Positions 35,329 to 44,631 are shown, numbered from the stretch's first letter. The stretch is 64,000 bases of DNA from Paraburkholderia bonniea (GCF_009455625.1 NZ_QPEQ01000001.1:2976001-3040000), one strand, 5' to 3'. Notes: generated by a model from the letters alone, not told the origin. A program made the numbers and translations.

Positions 35329-36075
35329 ATGTACAAACTCGTTCTCATCCGCCACGGCGAATCGACGTGGAACAAGGAAAACCGCTTCACCGGCTGGGTC
35401 GATGTCGACCTGACCGAACAGGGTAACCGCGAAGCGCAGCAAGCAGGTGTGCTGCTGAAAGCCTCGGGCTACACCTTTGATATCGCTTACACCTCGGTGC
35501 TCAAGCGTGCCATCCGCACGCTCTGGCATGTGCAGGACCAGATGGACCAAATGTATTTGCCCGTGGTGCATTCGTGGCGTCTCAACGAACGCCATTACGG
35601 CGCACTGTCAGGCCTGAACAAGGCGGAAACAGCGGCCCAGTATGGCGATGCGCAAGTGCTGACATGGCGTCGCAGCTATGACACCCCACCGCCCGCACTT
35701 GATCCTTCGGATAAGCGCGCGCCCTTTGGTGACGCGCGTTACGCCAAGGTGCCGCGCGCCGATTTGCCCCTGACCGAATGTCTGAAAGACACCGTCGCAC
35801 GCGTGCTGCCAATCTGGAACGAATCTATCGCACCAGCAATCAAGTCCGGCCGCAAGGTGCTAATCGCGGCGCATGGCAATTCGCTCCGGGCGCTCATCAA
35901 GTATCTGGATAACATTTCCGATACCGATATCGTCGGGCTGAATATTCCAAACGGCGTGCCGCTGGTCTATGAACTCGATGAAAACCTGAAGCCCGTGCGG
36001 CATTACTACCTGGGCGACCAGGACGCGATCGCGCAAGCGCAAGCGGCCGTTGCCAGCCAGGGCAAGGCGGGCTGA
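35329..36075 (+). CDS. gpmA: 2,3-bisphosphoglycerate-dependent phosphoglycerate mutase
   Basis: This 248-residue glycolytic enzyme interconverts 3- and 2-phosphoglycerate. The phospho-histidine is His9 in [20 protein letters not shown]. Other conserved parts are [20 protein letters not shown] and [16 protein letters not shown], which carries the second active-site His. ATG 35329 gives the exact family length; an upstream open stretch is non-coding. It is divergent from the rhodanese gene. Confidence 0.96.
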   Translation: MYKLVLIRHGESTWNKENRFTGWVDVDLTEQGNREAQQAGVLLKASGYTFDIAYTSVLKRAIRTLWHVQDQMDQMYLPVVHSWRLNERHYGALSGLNKAETAAQYGDAQVLTWRRSYDTPPPALDPSDKRAPFGDARYAKVPRADLPLTECLKDTVARVLPIWNESIAPAIKSGRKVLIAAHGNSLRALIKYLDNISDTDIVGLNIPNGVPLVYELDENLKPVRHYYLGDQDAIAQAQAAVASQGKAG

Positions 36076-36186
36076 GCGCATCTGCATCAGGTCTTGGCGG
36101 GGCTGGGTCAAAGAAAAGAAAGCAGCATGCTTTCTGGCGCGGCCCCCTGATTCAAACTCAAACCTCCCCCAGACGGCATGCAGCAC

Positions 36187-36215
36187 TATCCGGTGAAAGC
36201 GATTACCGGATATTT
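36187..36215 (+). terminator. hairpin with short T-rich tail, possible terminator
   Basis: TATCCGGT (36187-36194) pairs with ACCGGATA (36205-36212) and is followed by TTTC, about 110 bases after gpmA. The remaining 160 bases before ctpA contain no gene that can be supported. Confidence 0.4.
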
Positions 36216-36375
36216 CTTTGCAGCAATCAGATCTATCTCAAGAACCCGCCCCTTCTGGCCCGGTCGAAGTCGGATTGCAGCCCGGTTCACTTCACAGGCA
36301 TACCGGGTGTGCAGTTATACTTGTCCGCCTCCTCTCTATCGACGCTGCCACGCGCCTCCGACCGCACCAGACTCT

Positions 36376-38037
36376 ATGCGAAAGAACCTGAAAAATATCG
36401 GCCTGATCGCTGCGGGCCTTGCTACTGGCGTATTTGCCACGTTGCAAATTTCCGCCTCAGCTCAGCAACCCGCGCCCCTGCCACTTGAACAGTTGCGGCT
36501 TTTTGCCGAAGTTTTCGGGCAGATCAAGCATGAGTACGTCGAACCAGTTGACGATAAGAAACTGCTGACGTCGGCGATCAAGGGCATGGTTTCCAGCCTC
36601 GATCCGCACTCGTCCTATCTCGACAAAACCGACTACCAGGAACTCCAGGAGCAGACCAAAGGCCGCTTCGCCGGGCTAGGTATCGAGATCTCCCAGGAAG
36701 ATGGCCTCATCAAGGTCATTTCGCCGATTGAAGACACTCCGGCGTTTCGCGCGGGCATTCGCTCCGGCGACCTGATTACCCGCATCAACGACAAACCGGT
36801 ACGCGGCATGACGCTCGACAAATCCGTCAAGCAAATGCGCGGCGAGCCGGGCACCAAGGTCACGCTGACCATCTTCCGCAAAACCGACGACCGCACGTTC
36901 CCGCTCACCGTCACGCGCGCGATCATCAAGGTACAAAGCGTCAAGACCAAAATACCTGCGCCCGGTTATGCCTATGTCCGCATCACCAGCTTCCAGGAAC
37001 GCACCACGCCTGATCTGGCAGCCAAGCTCAAAGACATCGCGCGCCAGCAACCCGACCTGAAGGGCCTCGTGCTCGATCTGCGCAATAACGGCGGCGGGCT
37101 GCTGCAAAGCGCCGTGGGTGTGGCTGGTGCGTTCCTGCCGCCAGATTCGGTCGTCGTGTCGACTAACGGCCAGATACCGGATTCCAAGCAGATTTATCGT
37201 GACACTTACGAGAACTACCGCCTGCCTTCATTCGATGGCGATCCGCTCAAGAACCTGCCTCCGATCTTCAAAACCGTGCCGATAGTTGTGTTGACCAATG
37301 CGTATTCGGCATCGGCGTCGGAAATTGTCGCGGGTGCATTGCAAGATCAGCATCGTGCGCTGATTCTCGGCAAAACCACCTTCGGCAAGGGGTCGGTGCA
37401 AACCGTGCGTCCGATGACCGCCAACACGGCATTGCGCCTCACCACCGCCTATTACTACACGCCAAGCGGCCGCTCGATCCAGAACAAGGGTATCCGTCCG
37501 GATATCGCTATCGACCAGTTCGCAGAAGGTGATCCGGATGACGCGCTGGTGACGCGCGAAGTCGATTACTCGAACCACCTGGCCAATACCCAGGATCCGA
37601 ACGAAAAGAAAGAACAGGAGCAGCGCGAGCAGGAACGCATGGATCAATTGCGTATCCTGGAAGAGCAAAACGACAAGAAAACGCCAGAACAGCGGCAAAA
37701 AGATCGTGAGCGCAAGCCGGTCGAATTCGGTTCGGCAGATGATTTCATGCTTCAGCAAGCGTTGAACAAGCTCGAAGGCAAACCAGTGCAAGAGTCGAAG
37801 TCGACTACGGAACGCCGTCTCGCACATAGCAAGCCTGCGCAATCGGCTTCCGCGCCTGTTGCCGTGCCGGCTTCTGCTCCAGCGGCCGCGTCCGCAGCAA
37901 CGCCTGCCTCAGCACCTGCGGCGGCTTCACATGCAACGCCTGCTTCAGCACCTGCGGCGGCTTCGCATGCTGTACCAGCGGCCGCATCCGCAGCAACGCC
38001 GGCCTCAACACCGGCACCAGCCACACAAGGCAAGTAA
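36376..38037 (+). CDS. ctpA: S41 family carboxyl-terminal processing protease
   Basis: This 553-residue periplasmic serine protease has a signal peptide (LIAAGLATGVFATLQISASA). A PDZ domain spans about 90-170 (GRFAGLGIEISQEDGLIKVISPIEDTPAFRAGIRSGDLITRI). The S41 core carries LVLDLRNNGGGLLQSAV, catalytic Ser in NAYSASASEIVAGAL and Lys in GKTTFGKGSVQT. After about residue 450 a charged segment is followed by an Ala/Ser/Pro tail with two 36-base repeats. CtpA trims or degrades periplasmic proteins. ATG 36376 is chosen because it starts the signal peptide. Confidence 0.93.
   Translation: MRKNLKNIGLIAAGLATGVFATLQISASAQQPAPLPLEQLRLFAEVFGQIKHEYVEPVDDKKLLTSAIKGMVSSLDPHSSYLDKTDYQELQEQTKGRFAGLGIEISQEDGLIKVISPIEDTPAFRAGIRSGDLITRINDKPVRGMTLDKSVKQMRGEPGTKVTLTIFRKTDDRTFPLTVTRAIIKVQSVKTKIPAPGYAYVRITSFQERTTPDLAAKLKDIARQQPDLKGLVLDLRNNGGGLLQSAVGVAGAFLPPDSVVVSTNGQIPDSKQIYRDTYENYRLPSFDGDPLKNLPPIFKTVPIVVLTNAYSASASEIVAGALQDQHRALILGKTTFGKGSVQTVRPMTANTALRLTTAYYYTPSGRSIQNKGIRPDIAIDQFAEGDPDDALVTREVDYSNHLANTQDPNEKKEQEQREQERMDQLRILEEQNDKKTPEQRQKDRERKPVEFGSADDFMLQQALNKLEGKPVQESKSTTERRLAHSKPAQSASAPVAVPASAPAAASAATPASAPAAASHATPASAPAAASHAVPAAASAATPASTPAPATQGK
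37897..37968 (+). repeat. two 36-bp tandem repeats in the ctpA tail
   Basis: Bases 37897-37932 and 37933-37968 are near-identical 36-base units encoding an Ala-Thr-Pro-Ala-Ser-Ala-Pro-Ala-Ala-Ala-Ser-His type repeat; degenerate copies flank them. The array keeps the frame, so copy-number change would alter tail length only. Confidence 0.8.
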
Positions 38038-38050
38038 CATTTGCCTGGCC

Positions 38051-38086
38051 TGAAGGTCTTTGCGGCGTCCTCCGCAAAGACCTTCA
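38051..38086 (+). terminator. perfect 15-bp inverted repeat after ctpA
   Basis: TGAAGGTCTTTGCGG (38051-38065), loop CGTCCT, CCGCAAAGACCTTCA (38072-38086), starting 13 bases after the ctpA stop. There is no T-run, so it may be a weak terminator or a stability hairpin. Confidence 0.55.
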
Positions 38087-38184
38087 CCTACTCCCCTCCC
38101 GCGCGAGTCCGAGCATTCCCCCAGCTTCGCGCAACGGCGTCTTACGCCAGCCATCCCCCCACACACTCCGCTTCGCGCCACGCG

Positions 38185-38976
38185 ATGAACGACGATCAGC
38201 TCCTGCGCTATTCCCGCCATATTCTTGTCGATGAACTAGGTATCGAAGCGCAGCAATGCTTTCTCGATGCACATGCGCTCATCATTGGAGCAGGCGGGCT
38301 TGGCTCGCCCGCTGCGATGTATCTCGCGGCGGCGGGCGTTGGCAGCCTGACACTAGTCGATGCCGATACGGTTGATCTGACCAATTTGCAGCGCCAGATC
38401 CTTCATGTCACAGCCTCGGTGGGGCACAAGAAAGTCGATTCAGGCCGCGCCATGCTTGCGGCGTTAAACCCCGAGGTGCAGGTGCATGCCGTCGCCGAGC
38501 GGGTAGACGGCACGTGGCTCGCCAATGCAGTGCCGCAAGCCACCGTGGTGCTCGATTGCAGCGACAACTTCGCCACCCGTCACGCCATCAACCGGGTCTG
38601 CTTCTCCCATCGGGTGCCTTTGATATCAGGGGCGGCGTTACGCTTCGATGGCCAGATCAGCACGTTCGATTTCCGCGATGCCGCGTCACCGTGTTATGCG
38701 TGCATCTTTCCAGAAGATCAGCCATTTGAAGAAGTGGCCTGCTCAACGATGGGCGTGTTTGCTCCAACCGTTGGCATCATCGGGGCTATGCAGGCGGCTG
38801 AGGCGCTGCGCGTAATTGCCGGAATCGGCACGCCACTGGTTGGCCGCCTGATGATGCTCAACTCGCTGCAGATGGAATGGACCACCATGCGTATCGCCCG
38901 CCAGCCAGGTTGCCCGGTTTGCGGGCACCCGCGCCCCTCGCCAACTGATGCGCTGCCGCCAGAGCATGAGACTTAG
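38185..38976 (+). CDS. HesA/MoeB/ThiF family adenylyltransferase
   Basis: This 263-residue E1-like enzyme adenylates the C-terminal glycine of a sulfur-carrier protein (MoaD or ThiS). Features are LLRYSRHILVDELGIEAQQ, the ATP loop ALIIGAGGLGSPAAMYLAAAG, DLTNLQRQILH, VVLDCSDNFATRHAINRVC, the catalytic cysteine region EEVACSTMGVFAPTVGIIG, and zinc pairs CYAC and CPVC. There is no rhodanese domain. MoeB and ThiF cannot be told apart here because no moa or thi genes are adjacent. Confidence 0.9.
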   Translation: MNDDQLLRYSRHILVDELGIEAQQCFLDAHALIIGAGGLGSPAAMYLAAAGVGSLTLVDADTVDLTNLQRQILHVTASVGHKKVDSGRAMLAALNPEVQVHAVAERVDGTWLANAVPQATVVLDCSDNFATRHAINRVCFSHRVPLISGAALRFDGQISTFDFRDAASPCYACIFPEDQPFEEVACSTMGVFAPTVGIIGAMQAAEALRVIAGIGTPLVGRLMMLNSLQMEWTTMRIARQPGCPVCGHPRPSPTDALPPEHET

Positions 38977-39000
38977 ACTAGGCACCATCGCCGAAACATA

Positions 39001-39038
39001 AACGCCCTGGTTGCATCACCAGCAACCAGGGCGTTTTC
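39001..39038 (+). terminator. intrinsic terminator after the MoeB/ThiF gene
   Basis: AACGCCCTGGTTGC (39001-39014), loop ATCACCA, GCAACCAGGGCGTT (39022-39035), then TT. It is a perfect 14-bp stem between convergent genes and may serve ptsI as well. Confidence 0.88.
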
Positions 39039-39069
39039 ATACCAGCCGTCAAACCCTGGCAAACCTGAC

Positions 39070-40818
39070 TCAAGCCTGCGCCACCCGTTTCAGCGCCGCT
39101 TGTACCTCTTCTGGCTCGAATGACGCCAGCACGTCGGCAACAGGTTTCTCCAGCGTTTTCAGATGCGAGCGCAATACTTCCTGCTTCACCACCAGCAACT
39201 GGCTAGGGTGCATCGAAAACTCCGTTAGCCCCATCCCGAGCAGCAAGCGAGTCAGCGCTGGATCGCCCGCCATTTCACCGCAGACGGACACCGGAACGCC
39301 CGCGCGTTTGGCTTCGCGCAGGGTGTAGCCAATCAGGTGCAGCACGGCGGGATGCAACGGGTCATACAGATGCGCCACGGCGTTATCTGCGCGATCAATC
39401 GCCAGCGTGTATTGAATCAAGTCGTTGGTCCCGATCGACAGAAAATCGAGCCGCTTGAGAAATAACGGCAGTGCAAGCGCCGCAGCGGGAATCTCGATCA
39501 TCGCGCCCACACGCACATTCGGATCGTAGGCCAGGCCCGCTGCGTCAAGCTGGTGCCTGGCTTCATGAATCAGATCCAGGGTCTGGTCGATTTCACGCGC
39601 GTGCGCGAGCATCGGAATCAGAATCTTCACCGGCCCAAACACGGAAGCCCGCAAGATCGCCCGCAACTGGGTCAGAAACATCTGTGGCTCAGACAAGCTC
39701 CAGCGAATCGCCCGCAACCCAAGCGCGGGATTCATCGCTGTTTCGTAACCATCGTTGCCCATGGACTCAAGCGGCTTGTCCGCGCCCACATCAATCGTGC
39801 GAATGGTCACCGGCAAGCCGTTCATCAACTCAACGGCACGGCGATAGGCGTCGAACTGCTCCTCTTCCTCCGGCAAATGATGCTCGTGATTCATAAAGAG
39901 GAATTCAGTGCGGAAGAGACCAATGCCCGTTGCCCCGGCTTCGACTGCCGCGCGGGCATCATCGGGCAATTCGATATTCGCGGACAGTTCGATGCGCGTG
40001 CCGCACAGCGTTTGCGTGGGCGAGAACTTCAGGCGCTGCAGCTTGCGCTGTTCAAGCACTTTCTCACTTTGACGGTAGGAATACTCTTCGAGCACGATGG
40101 GCGCGGGATCAACAATCACGATGCCGTGATCGCCGTCCACAATAATCAGGTCGTCCTGACGAATCAGCGCGCTGGCCTGCTGCACCCCAACCGCCGCCGG
40201 AATACCGAGGCTGCGCGCGACAATCGCCGTGTGCGACGTGCGCCCACCCAGATCCGTCACAAAGCCCTGAAACGTCTGCGTCTTGAACTGCATCATGTCG
40301 GCCGGCGCGATGTCATGCGCGACCACGATCATCTCGTTACAGGTGCCGTGCTCGCTGTCTGCCAGAGTCGTGACGGAAGCACCGGCAAGCGCCTTGAGCA
40401 CCCGCTCCACGACCTGCTGAATGTCAGCTTTGCGCTCACGCAGATATTCGTCTTCGATATCGTCGAAATGGCGCGACAAACGTTCGAGCTGCTCCGTCAG
40501 CGCCCATTCGACGTTATAGCGGCGGGTGCGGATCAGATCTATCGTCTCCTGCACCAGCATCGCGTCATTCAGGATCATGCTGTGGACGTTGATGAATGCG
40601 CCCATTTCGCTCGGAGCGTCGGCGGCGAGATCGGCGCGCAACGTGTCGAGTTCCTGATGCACCAGGCGCTGTGCCACACGAAAACGCTCCACCTCGTCTT
40701 CGATCTGGGACTGCTCAAGCAAATAATGGTCGACGTCGAGTGCCGCTGGGGCAATCAGATATGCCCGCCCAATAGCGATACCGCGTGACACGGGAATTCC
40801 ATGCAGCGTGAACGACAC
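39070..40818 (-). CDS. ptsI: PTS enzyme I (phosphoenolpyruvate-protein phosphotransferase)
   Basis: This 582-residue stand-alone Enzyme I has an N-terminal HPr-binding and phospho-His domain, with His196 in LGGRTSHTAIVARSLGIPAAVG. The C-terminal PEP barrel reads SIGTNDLIQYTLAIDRADNAVAHLYDPLHPAVLHLI and VSVCGEMAGDPALT with the active-site Cys. With the HPr and EIIA-Man genes just upstream it forms the incomplete PTS typical of beta-proteobacteria, which lacks a sugar permease and is thought to be regulatory. It is separate from the nag-operon EI domain. A terminator lies between ptsH and this gene. Confidence 0.95.
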   Translation of the reverse strand: MSFTLHGIPVSRGIAIGRAYLIAPAALDVDHYLLEQSQIEDEVERFRVAQRLVHQELDTLRADLAADAPSEMGAFINVHSMILNDAMLVQETIDLIRTRRYNVEWALTEQLERLSRHFDDIEDEYLRERKADIQQVVERVLKALAGASVTTLADSEHGTCNEMIVVAHDIAPADMMQFKTQTFQGFVTDLGGRTSHTAIVARSLGIPAAVGVQQASALIRQDDLIIVDGDHGIVIVDPAPIVLEEYSYRQSEKVLEQRKLQRLKFSPTQTLCGTRIELSANIELPDDARAAVEAGATGIGLFRTEFLFMNHEHHLPEEEEQFDAYRRAVELMNGLPVTIRTIDVGADKPLESMGNDGYETAMNPALGLRAIRWSLSEPQMFLTQLRAILRASVFGPVKILIPMLAHAREIDQTLDLIHEARHQLDAAGLAYDPNVRVGAMIEIPAAALALPLFLKRLDFLSIGTNDLIQYTLAIDRADNAVAHLYDPLHPAVLHLIGYTLREAKRAGVPVSVCGEMAGDPALTRLLLGMGLTEFSMHPSQLLVVKQEVLRSHLKTLEKPVADVLASFEPEEVQAALKRVAQA

Positions 40819-41016
40819 ACGCCCTCCTCTCGTTATGCGTTGCGCAATGTTGCGGCAACCCGCAAGAATGGCTTCAGACTCTATTTGCCGCGATAAATTC
40901 CGCCGCGCCTGGATTGATTTATGGTGACTGCTTTGCGCTTTCGCCGAGCTTGCCAGACAACTGTGATGCTGATGTGTCGGTCTGCATGATGATGCGCGTC
41001 GCGTATTGTGACCCGC

Positions 41017-41048
41017 TAAAAAAAACGCCGCGAGTCGAGCGCGGCGTC
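41017..41048 (-). terminator. intrinsic terminator between ptsH and ptsI
   Basis: On the minus strand ACGCCGCG, loop CTCGACT, CGCGGCGT (complement of 41025-41047) is followed by eight T (complement of 41018-41025). It lies 28 bases after the ptsH stop and about 200 bases before ptsI. Confidence 0.88.
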
Positions 41049-41075
41049 CTGGTGCAGATAAATTCTGAACTCGCG

Positions 41076-41345
41076 TTACTGACCTTCGCCAAATTTGTCG
41101 GCAATCAGCTTGAGCAAGGCGGCCATCGCCTGCTCTTCGTCAGCGCCATCGGTTTCGATCAGCACGGTGCTGCCGATCCCAGCGGCCAGCATCATCACAC
41201 CCATGATGCTTTTTGCGTTAATCCGGCGGCCATTGCGGCTCATCCAGATTTCCGCCTGAAAATTGCCCGCGAGTTGCGTTAGCTTGGCCGAGGCACGAGC
41301 GTGCAGCCCCAGCTTGTTCACGATAGTTGTTTCCTGTTGCAGCAT
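41076..41345 (-). CDS. ptsH: phosphocarrier protein HPr
   Basis: This 89-residue HPr has phosphoryl-carrier His15 in NKLGLHARASAKL. Regulatory Ser46 lies in NAKSIMGVMMLAAGIG, which would allow HPr kinase control. ATG 41345 gives the standard length; the longer upstream frame is not HPr-like. It follows the EIIA-Man gene and precedes ptsI, but a terminator separates it from ptsI. Confidence 0.95.
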   Translation of the reverse strand: MLQQETTIVNKLGLHARASAKLTQLAGNFQAEIWMSRNGRRINAKSIMGVMMLAAGIGSTVLIETDGADEEQAMAALLKLIADKFGEGQ

Positions 41346-41415
41346 GTAAGAGTCCGAAACGCAGGTGATAAAGAGAATGAAAGTAAAACGGGAAGCGATG
41401 CCACCGCAGGCCCGG

Positions 41416-41886
41416 CTAGTCAGATGAGTCCGTCTTAGGCACTGGCGGCGTAGCCGCACATGGGTCAGAGCAGCCTGGCGCAGTGGTGGGCTGGGGTGTT
41501 CCTGGCGTAATCGCGTGGATGCCTTTGGTCGCGCCCGCCAGTGCCTTGTCGATCAGCGTATCCAGCGGCGTGGTGCGATAACAGACTGCCCGCAGCAACA
41601 TCGGCAGATTCACGCCAGCCAGTACTCGCACCTGCGGCAACGTGGCCAGGCGGCCGGCGATATTCGATGGCGTCGCACCAAACATGTCGGTCAGCACCAA
41701 CGCGCCGTTATCTTCCTTGAGCCGCTCGATCTCGGTGTGCGCAAACGCCAGTATTTTTACCGGATCGCTATCAGGCAATACATCAATGACCCCAATGCGG
41801 GCGGGCAAACCACCATAGATGTGGGCAATGCACTCCCGAAGCGCCGTGGCGAAGGGAGCGTGCGCAATAATCAGAATGCCTGCCAT
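41416..41886 (-). CDS. PTS EIIA component, mannose family
   Basis: This 156-residue EIIA-Man (ManX-type) domain has phospho-acceptor His9 in GILIIAHAPFATAL and the conserved GALVLTDMFGATPSNIA. The last 25 or so residues form a Pro/Thr-rich tail with Cys. No EIIB, EIIC or EIID gene is present, so a role in regulation rather than transport is likely, as inferred for similar beta-proteobacterial clusters. First gene of the unit EIIA, ptsH. Confidence 0.92.
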   Translation of the reverse strand: MAGILIIAHAPFATALRECIAHIYGGLPARIGVIDVLPDSDPVKILAFAHTEIERLKEDNGALVLTDMFGATPSNIAGRLATLPQVRVLAGVNLPMLLRAVCYRTTPLDTLIDKALAGATKGIHAITPGTPQPTTAPGCSDPCAATPPVPKTDSSD

Positions 41887-42121
41887 ATCAGCCTTGCTGC
41901 AAAAAACGGTTCTGTATCCTGGCGGACCTGCCGTACTTCAAACGCCTGAAAAACTGACGCTGGCACTGGCCGCTACGCTCTCCGTTACATCGTGTGAGCC
42001 GCGCCCAGATATAGCCATCAACCCGGAAGCGGGGCATTGTAACAGGCCCATTTGCCTATTTTTCGGGCAGCCATAGCCAGCAAAAAGCCCGTCACACCAG
42101 CCGCCAACCATGCGCGATACA

Positions 42122-43078
42122 TCAGCCTGCTGCACGCTCTAGCGCGTCGATAAACATCGCCGCCACATCAAACCCGGTCTGATCCATGATTTCGCGGAAG
42201 CACGTTGGGCTCGTCACATTGACCTCAGTCAGCCAGTCGCCAATCGCATCGAGCCCGACCAGCAGCAAACCTCGCTCGAACAGCACCGGCGCAAGCGTGA
42301 CAGCGATCTCGCGGTCGCGGTCGGTTAGCGGCTGCGCCCGCCCGAGCCCGCCCGCCGCCAGATTGCCGCGCACCTCGCTGCCCTGGGGGATGCGCGCCAG
42401 CACATACGGCACAGGCTGGCCGCCAATCAACAAGATGCGCTTGTCACCATTCTTGATTTCGGGAAGAAACTTCTGCGCCATGACTGAGCGCGAGCCATCG
42501 TGACTCAGCATTTCGATAATGGAACCGAGATTCATGCCATCCGCTGTCACACGGAACACGCCCATGCCGCCCATGCCATCCAGCGGCTTCAGAATGATGT
42601 CGCCGTGCTCGGCATGAAACGCCCGCAAGCGCGCCGCGTCGCGCGTAACCAGCGTCGGCGCGACAAACTGCGGGAATTCGCCAATCGCCAGTTTTTCGGA
42701 ATGGTCGCGGATCGCCTGCGGTTTGTTGAAAATACGCGCGCCGCTGCGTTCGGCGAGTTCGAGCAGCCAGGTCGCGGTGACATATTCCATGTCGAACGGC
42801 GGGTCCTTGCGCATGAGCACCGCACCGAAGTCTTTCAGCAAACGAGGGCTGGCCGCCTCTGCGGCAAACCATGGCGAACGGCGCTTGTCGGCCAGATCAC
42901 CCGTAATCGTGAAGCGCCGCACGTTGGCTTCGACCTCACCGCCGCTCCATGCCAGGTGCCCCGGCTCGCAGGCGTAGAGCGTGTGGCCACGCGCGGCGGC
43001 CTCAGCCATCATCGCGTAGGTCGAATCCTTGTAGATCTGAAAGCGATCCAGCGGGTCAGCGATAAAAAGAATGTTCAT
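42122..43078 (-). CDS. gshB: glutathione synthetase
   Basis: This 318-residue ATP-grasp enzyme adds glycine to gamma-glutamylcysteine. Features are NILFIADPLDRFQIYKDSTYAMMAEAAARGH at the N-terminus, MRKDPPFDMEYVTATWLLELAE, ATP-grasp GDIILKPLDGMGGMGVFRV, and VGLDAIGDWLTEVNVTSPTCFREI at the end. It lies 73 bases after gshA and completes the glutathione pathway. Confidence 0.96.
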   Translation of the reverse strand: MNILFIADPLDRFQIYKDSTYAMMAEAAARGHTLYACEPGHLAWSGGEVEANVRRFTITGDLADKRRSPWFAAEAASPRLLKDFGAVLMRKDPPFDMEYVTATWLLELAERSGARIFNKPQAIRDHSEKLAIGEFPQFVAPTLVTRDAARLRAFHAEHGDIILKPLDGMGGMGVFRVTADGMNLGSIIEMLSHDGSRSVMAQKFLPEIKNGDKRILLIGGQPVPYVLARIPQGSEVRGNLAAGGLGRAQPLTDRDREIAVTLAPVLFERGLLLVGLDAIGDWLTEVNVTSPTCFREIMDQTGFDVAAMFIDALERAAG

Positions 43079-43151
43079 AAAAATCCTGATGTGCCTGGAC
43101 AGCCTCGCGTTGCCTGTTCACTCATGACCCGGATGGGCGAGGTGGGCATGG

Positions 43152-44441
43152 TCAAACCTGAATCGCTTCCGGGTCGGTTTTTTCAAGCTCAATCGATGCG
43201 GCCAGCAGCCCAAGACGCGCCACTACGCCATACATGTAAAAACGGTTAGGCGGTGCCACGCCAGGTTTGGCATGCGCATCGGGCAGCGCCGTATGTTCGA
43301 AGCCCAGCGGCACAAAATGCATCCCAGGTGCGTTCAGATTCTCATCGCGTTCGCGGCTGCCATGCACCCGGTAAAAGCCACCGACGACATAGCGGTCGAT
43401 CATGTACACCACGGGTTCTGCGACCTCTTCGCCCACGCGCTCGAAGGTGTGCACGCCTTCTTGCACCATCACGTCATGCACTTCGAGGCCATCTTTTGAT
43501 GCGGCCATTTTGGTGCGCTCGCGGCGCTTGAGCGCGGCAAGCTCCGAAGCATCGTGCAGCGTCATCACGCCCTTGCCATAGGTGCCCGCATCGGACTTGA
43601 CGACGACATAAGGTTTTTCAGTAATGCCGTATTCACGGTACTTTTTTGCAATCTTTTTCAGCACGCCGTCAATCGCGTCAGCCAGCGCGGCTTCGCCGGT
43701 GCGGGCTTCGAAATCAACGCCTTCCACTCGCGCGAAGTACGGATTAATCATCCAGGGATCGATTTCGACCATCTTGGCGAACTTCCTGGCCACATCGTCG
43801 TAGCAGGAAAAATGCGTCGATTTGCGCCGCACGGCCCAGCCCGCATGCAGCGGCGGCAGCAAATACTGCTCGTGCAGGTTTTCAAGCACGGGCGGGATGC
43901 CGCCAGACAAATCGTTATTCAGCAGGATTGAACACGGATCGAAATTTTTCAGGCCAAGCCGCCGTGCCGAGCGCTCAAGCGGCTCAAGCAGCAGCTTCTG
44001 TCCATCAGGCAACGCGATGCTGACCGGATGAGTCACGGTTTCATCAAGCGTGCCAAAACGCACGTTCAAACCCGCGTGACGCATGATGAGCGCGAGCCGG
44101 GCGATGTTCTGCAGATAGGTGGTATTGCGCGTATCCCGCTCTGGAATGACCAGCAGGTTCTTCGCGTCAGGGCAGATTTTTTCGATGGAAGCCATGGCCG
44201 CCTGCACCGCCAGCGGCAAAACTTCTGCGGGTAACTGATTGAATGCGCCAGGAAACAGATTGGTATCGACGGGCGCAAGTTTGAAACCGGCGTTACGCAG
44301 ATCGACTGAGCAGTAAAACGGCGGCGTGTGCTCCTGCCATTCGAGACGAAACCAGCGTTCGATGGCGGGCGTGGCGTCGAGGATCTTGCGCTCAAGATCG
44401 AGCAGCGGGCCATTCAGGGCCGTAACTAGGTGCGGAACCAT
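43152..44441 (-). CDS. gshA: glutamate-cysteine ligase (beta-proteobacterial type)
   Basis: This 429-residue enzyme makes gamma-glutamylcysteine. It belongs to the GshA class of beta-proteobacteria and Acidithiobacillus, unrelated in sequence to E. coli GshA. Recognisable stretches are PHLVTALNGPLLDLERKILD, LLVIPERDTRNTTYLQNIARL, CSILLNNDLSGGIP, PYVVVKSDAGTYGKGVMTLHDASEL and YMIDRYVVGGFYRVHGSR. It is the first gene of the gshA-gshB unit. Confidence 0.92.
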   Translation of the reverse strand: MVPHLVTALNGPLLDLERKILDATPAIERWFRLEWQEHTPPFYCSVDLRNAGFKLAPVDTNLFPGAFNQLPAEVLPLAVQAAMASIEKICPDAKNLLVIPERDTRNTTYLQNIARLALIMRHAGLNVRFGTLDETVTHPVSIALPDGQKLLLEPLERSARRLGLKNFDPCSILLNNDLSGGIPPVLENLHEQYLLPPLHAGWAVRRKSTHFSCYDDVARKFAKMVEIDPWMINPYFARVEGVDFEARTGEAALADAIDGVLKKIAKKYREYGITEKPYVVVKSDAGTYGKGVMTLHDASELAALKRRERTKMAASKDGLEVHDVMVQEGVHTFERVGEEVAEPVVYMIDRYVVGGFYRVHGSRERDENLNAPGMHFVPLGFEHTALPDAHAKPGVAPPNRFYMYGVVARLGLLAASIELEKTDPEAIQV

Positions 44442-44532
44442 GGATCACTCGCAAACTGAAGAGGGACGATTGTAGTGCAATGCCCCTTTCATTTGGGGCT
44501 GCTTTGCACATTCGCAAGCATGCGGAAAGCAT

Positions 44533-44565
44533 CGCTGCTGGCTATCGCTGCGATAGCCAGCAGCG
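44533..44565. repeat. perfect 15-bp inverted repeat between gshA and amtB
   Basis: CGCTGCTGGCTATCG (44533-44547), loop CTG, CGATAGCCAGCAGCG (44551-44565). It lies 31 bases downstream of the amtB terminator and about 90 bases upstream of gshA, with no T-run. It may be a second stop signal or a leader hairpin of gshA. Confidence 0.7.
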
Positions 44566-44591
44566 TCTGCAGGAAATGCCCAGAGGCCGCG

Positions 44592-44631
44592 ACAAAAGCC
44601 CAACGCCCGCAGCAAAGCAGGCGTTGGGCTT
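44592..44631 (-). terminator. intrinsic terminator of the glnK-amtB operon
   Basis: On the minus strand AAGCCCAACGCC, a 12-base loop, GGCGTTGGGCTT (complement of 44596-44631) is followed by TTTTG. It lies 65 bases after amtB. Confidence 0.85.

Noticed and set aside
39553..40788. A 411-codon plus-strand frame opposite ptsI
   Set aside because: Antisense shadow of the Enzyme I gene, with no domain of its own.
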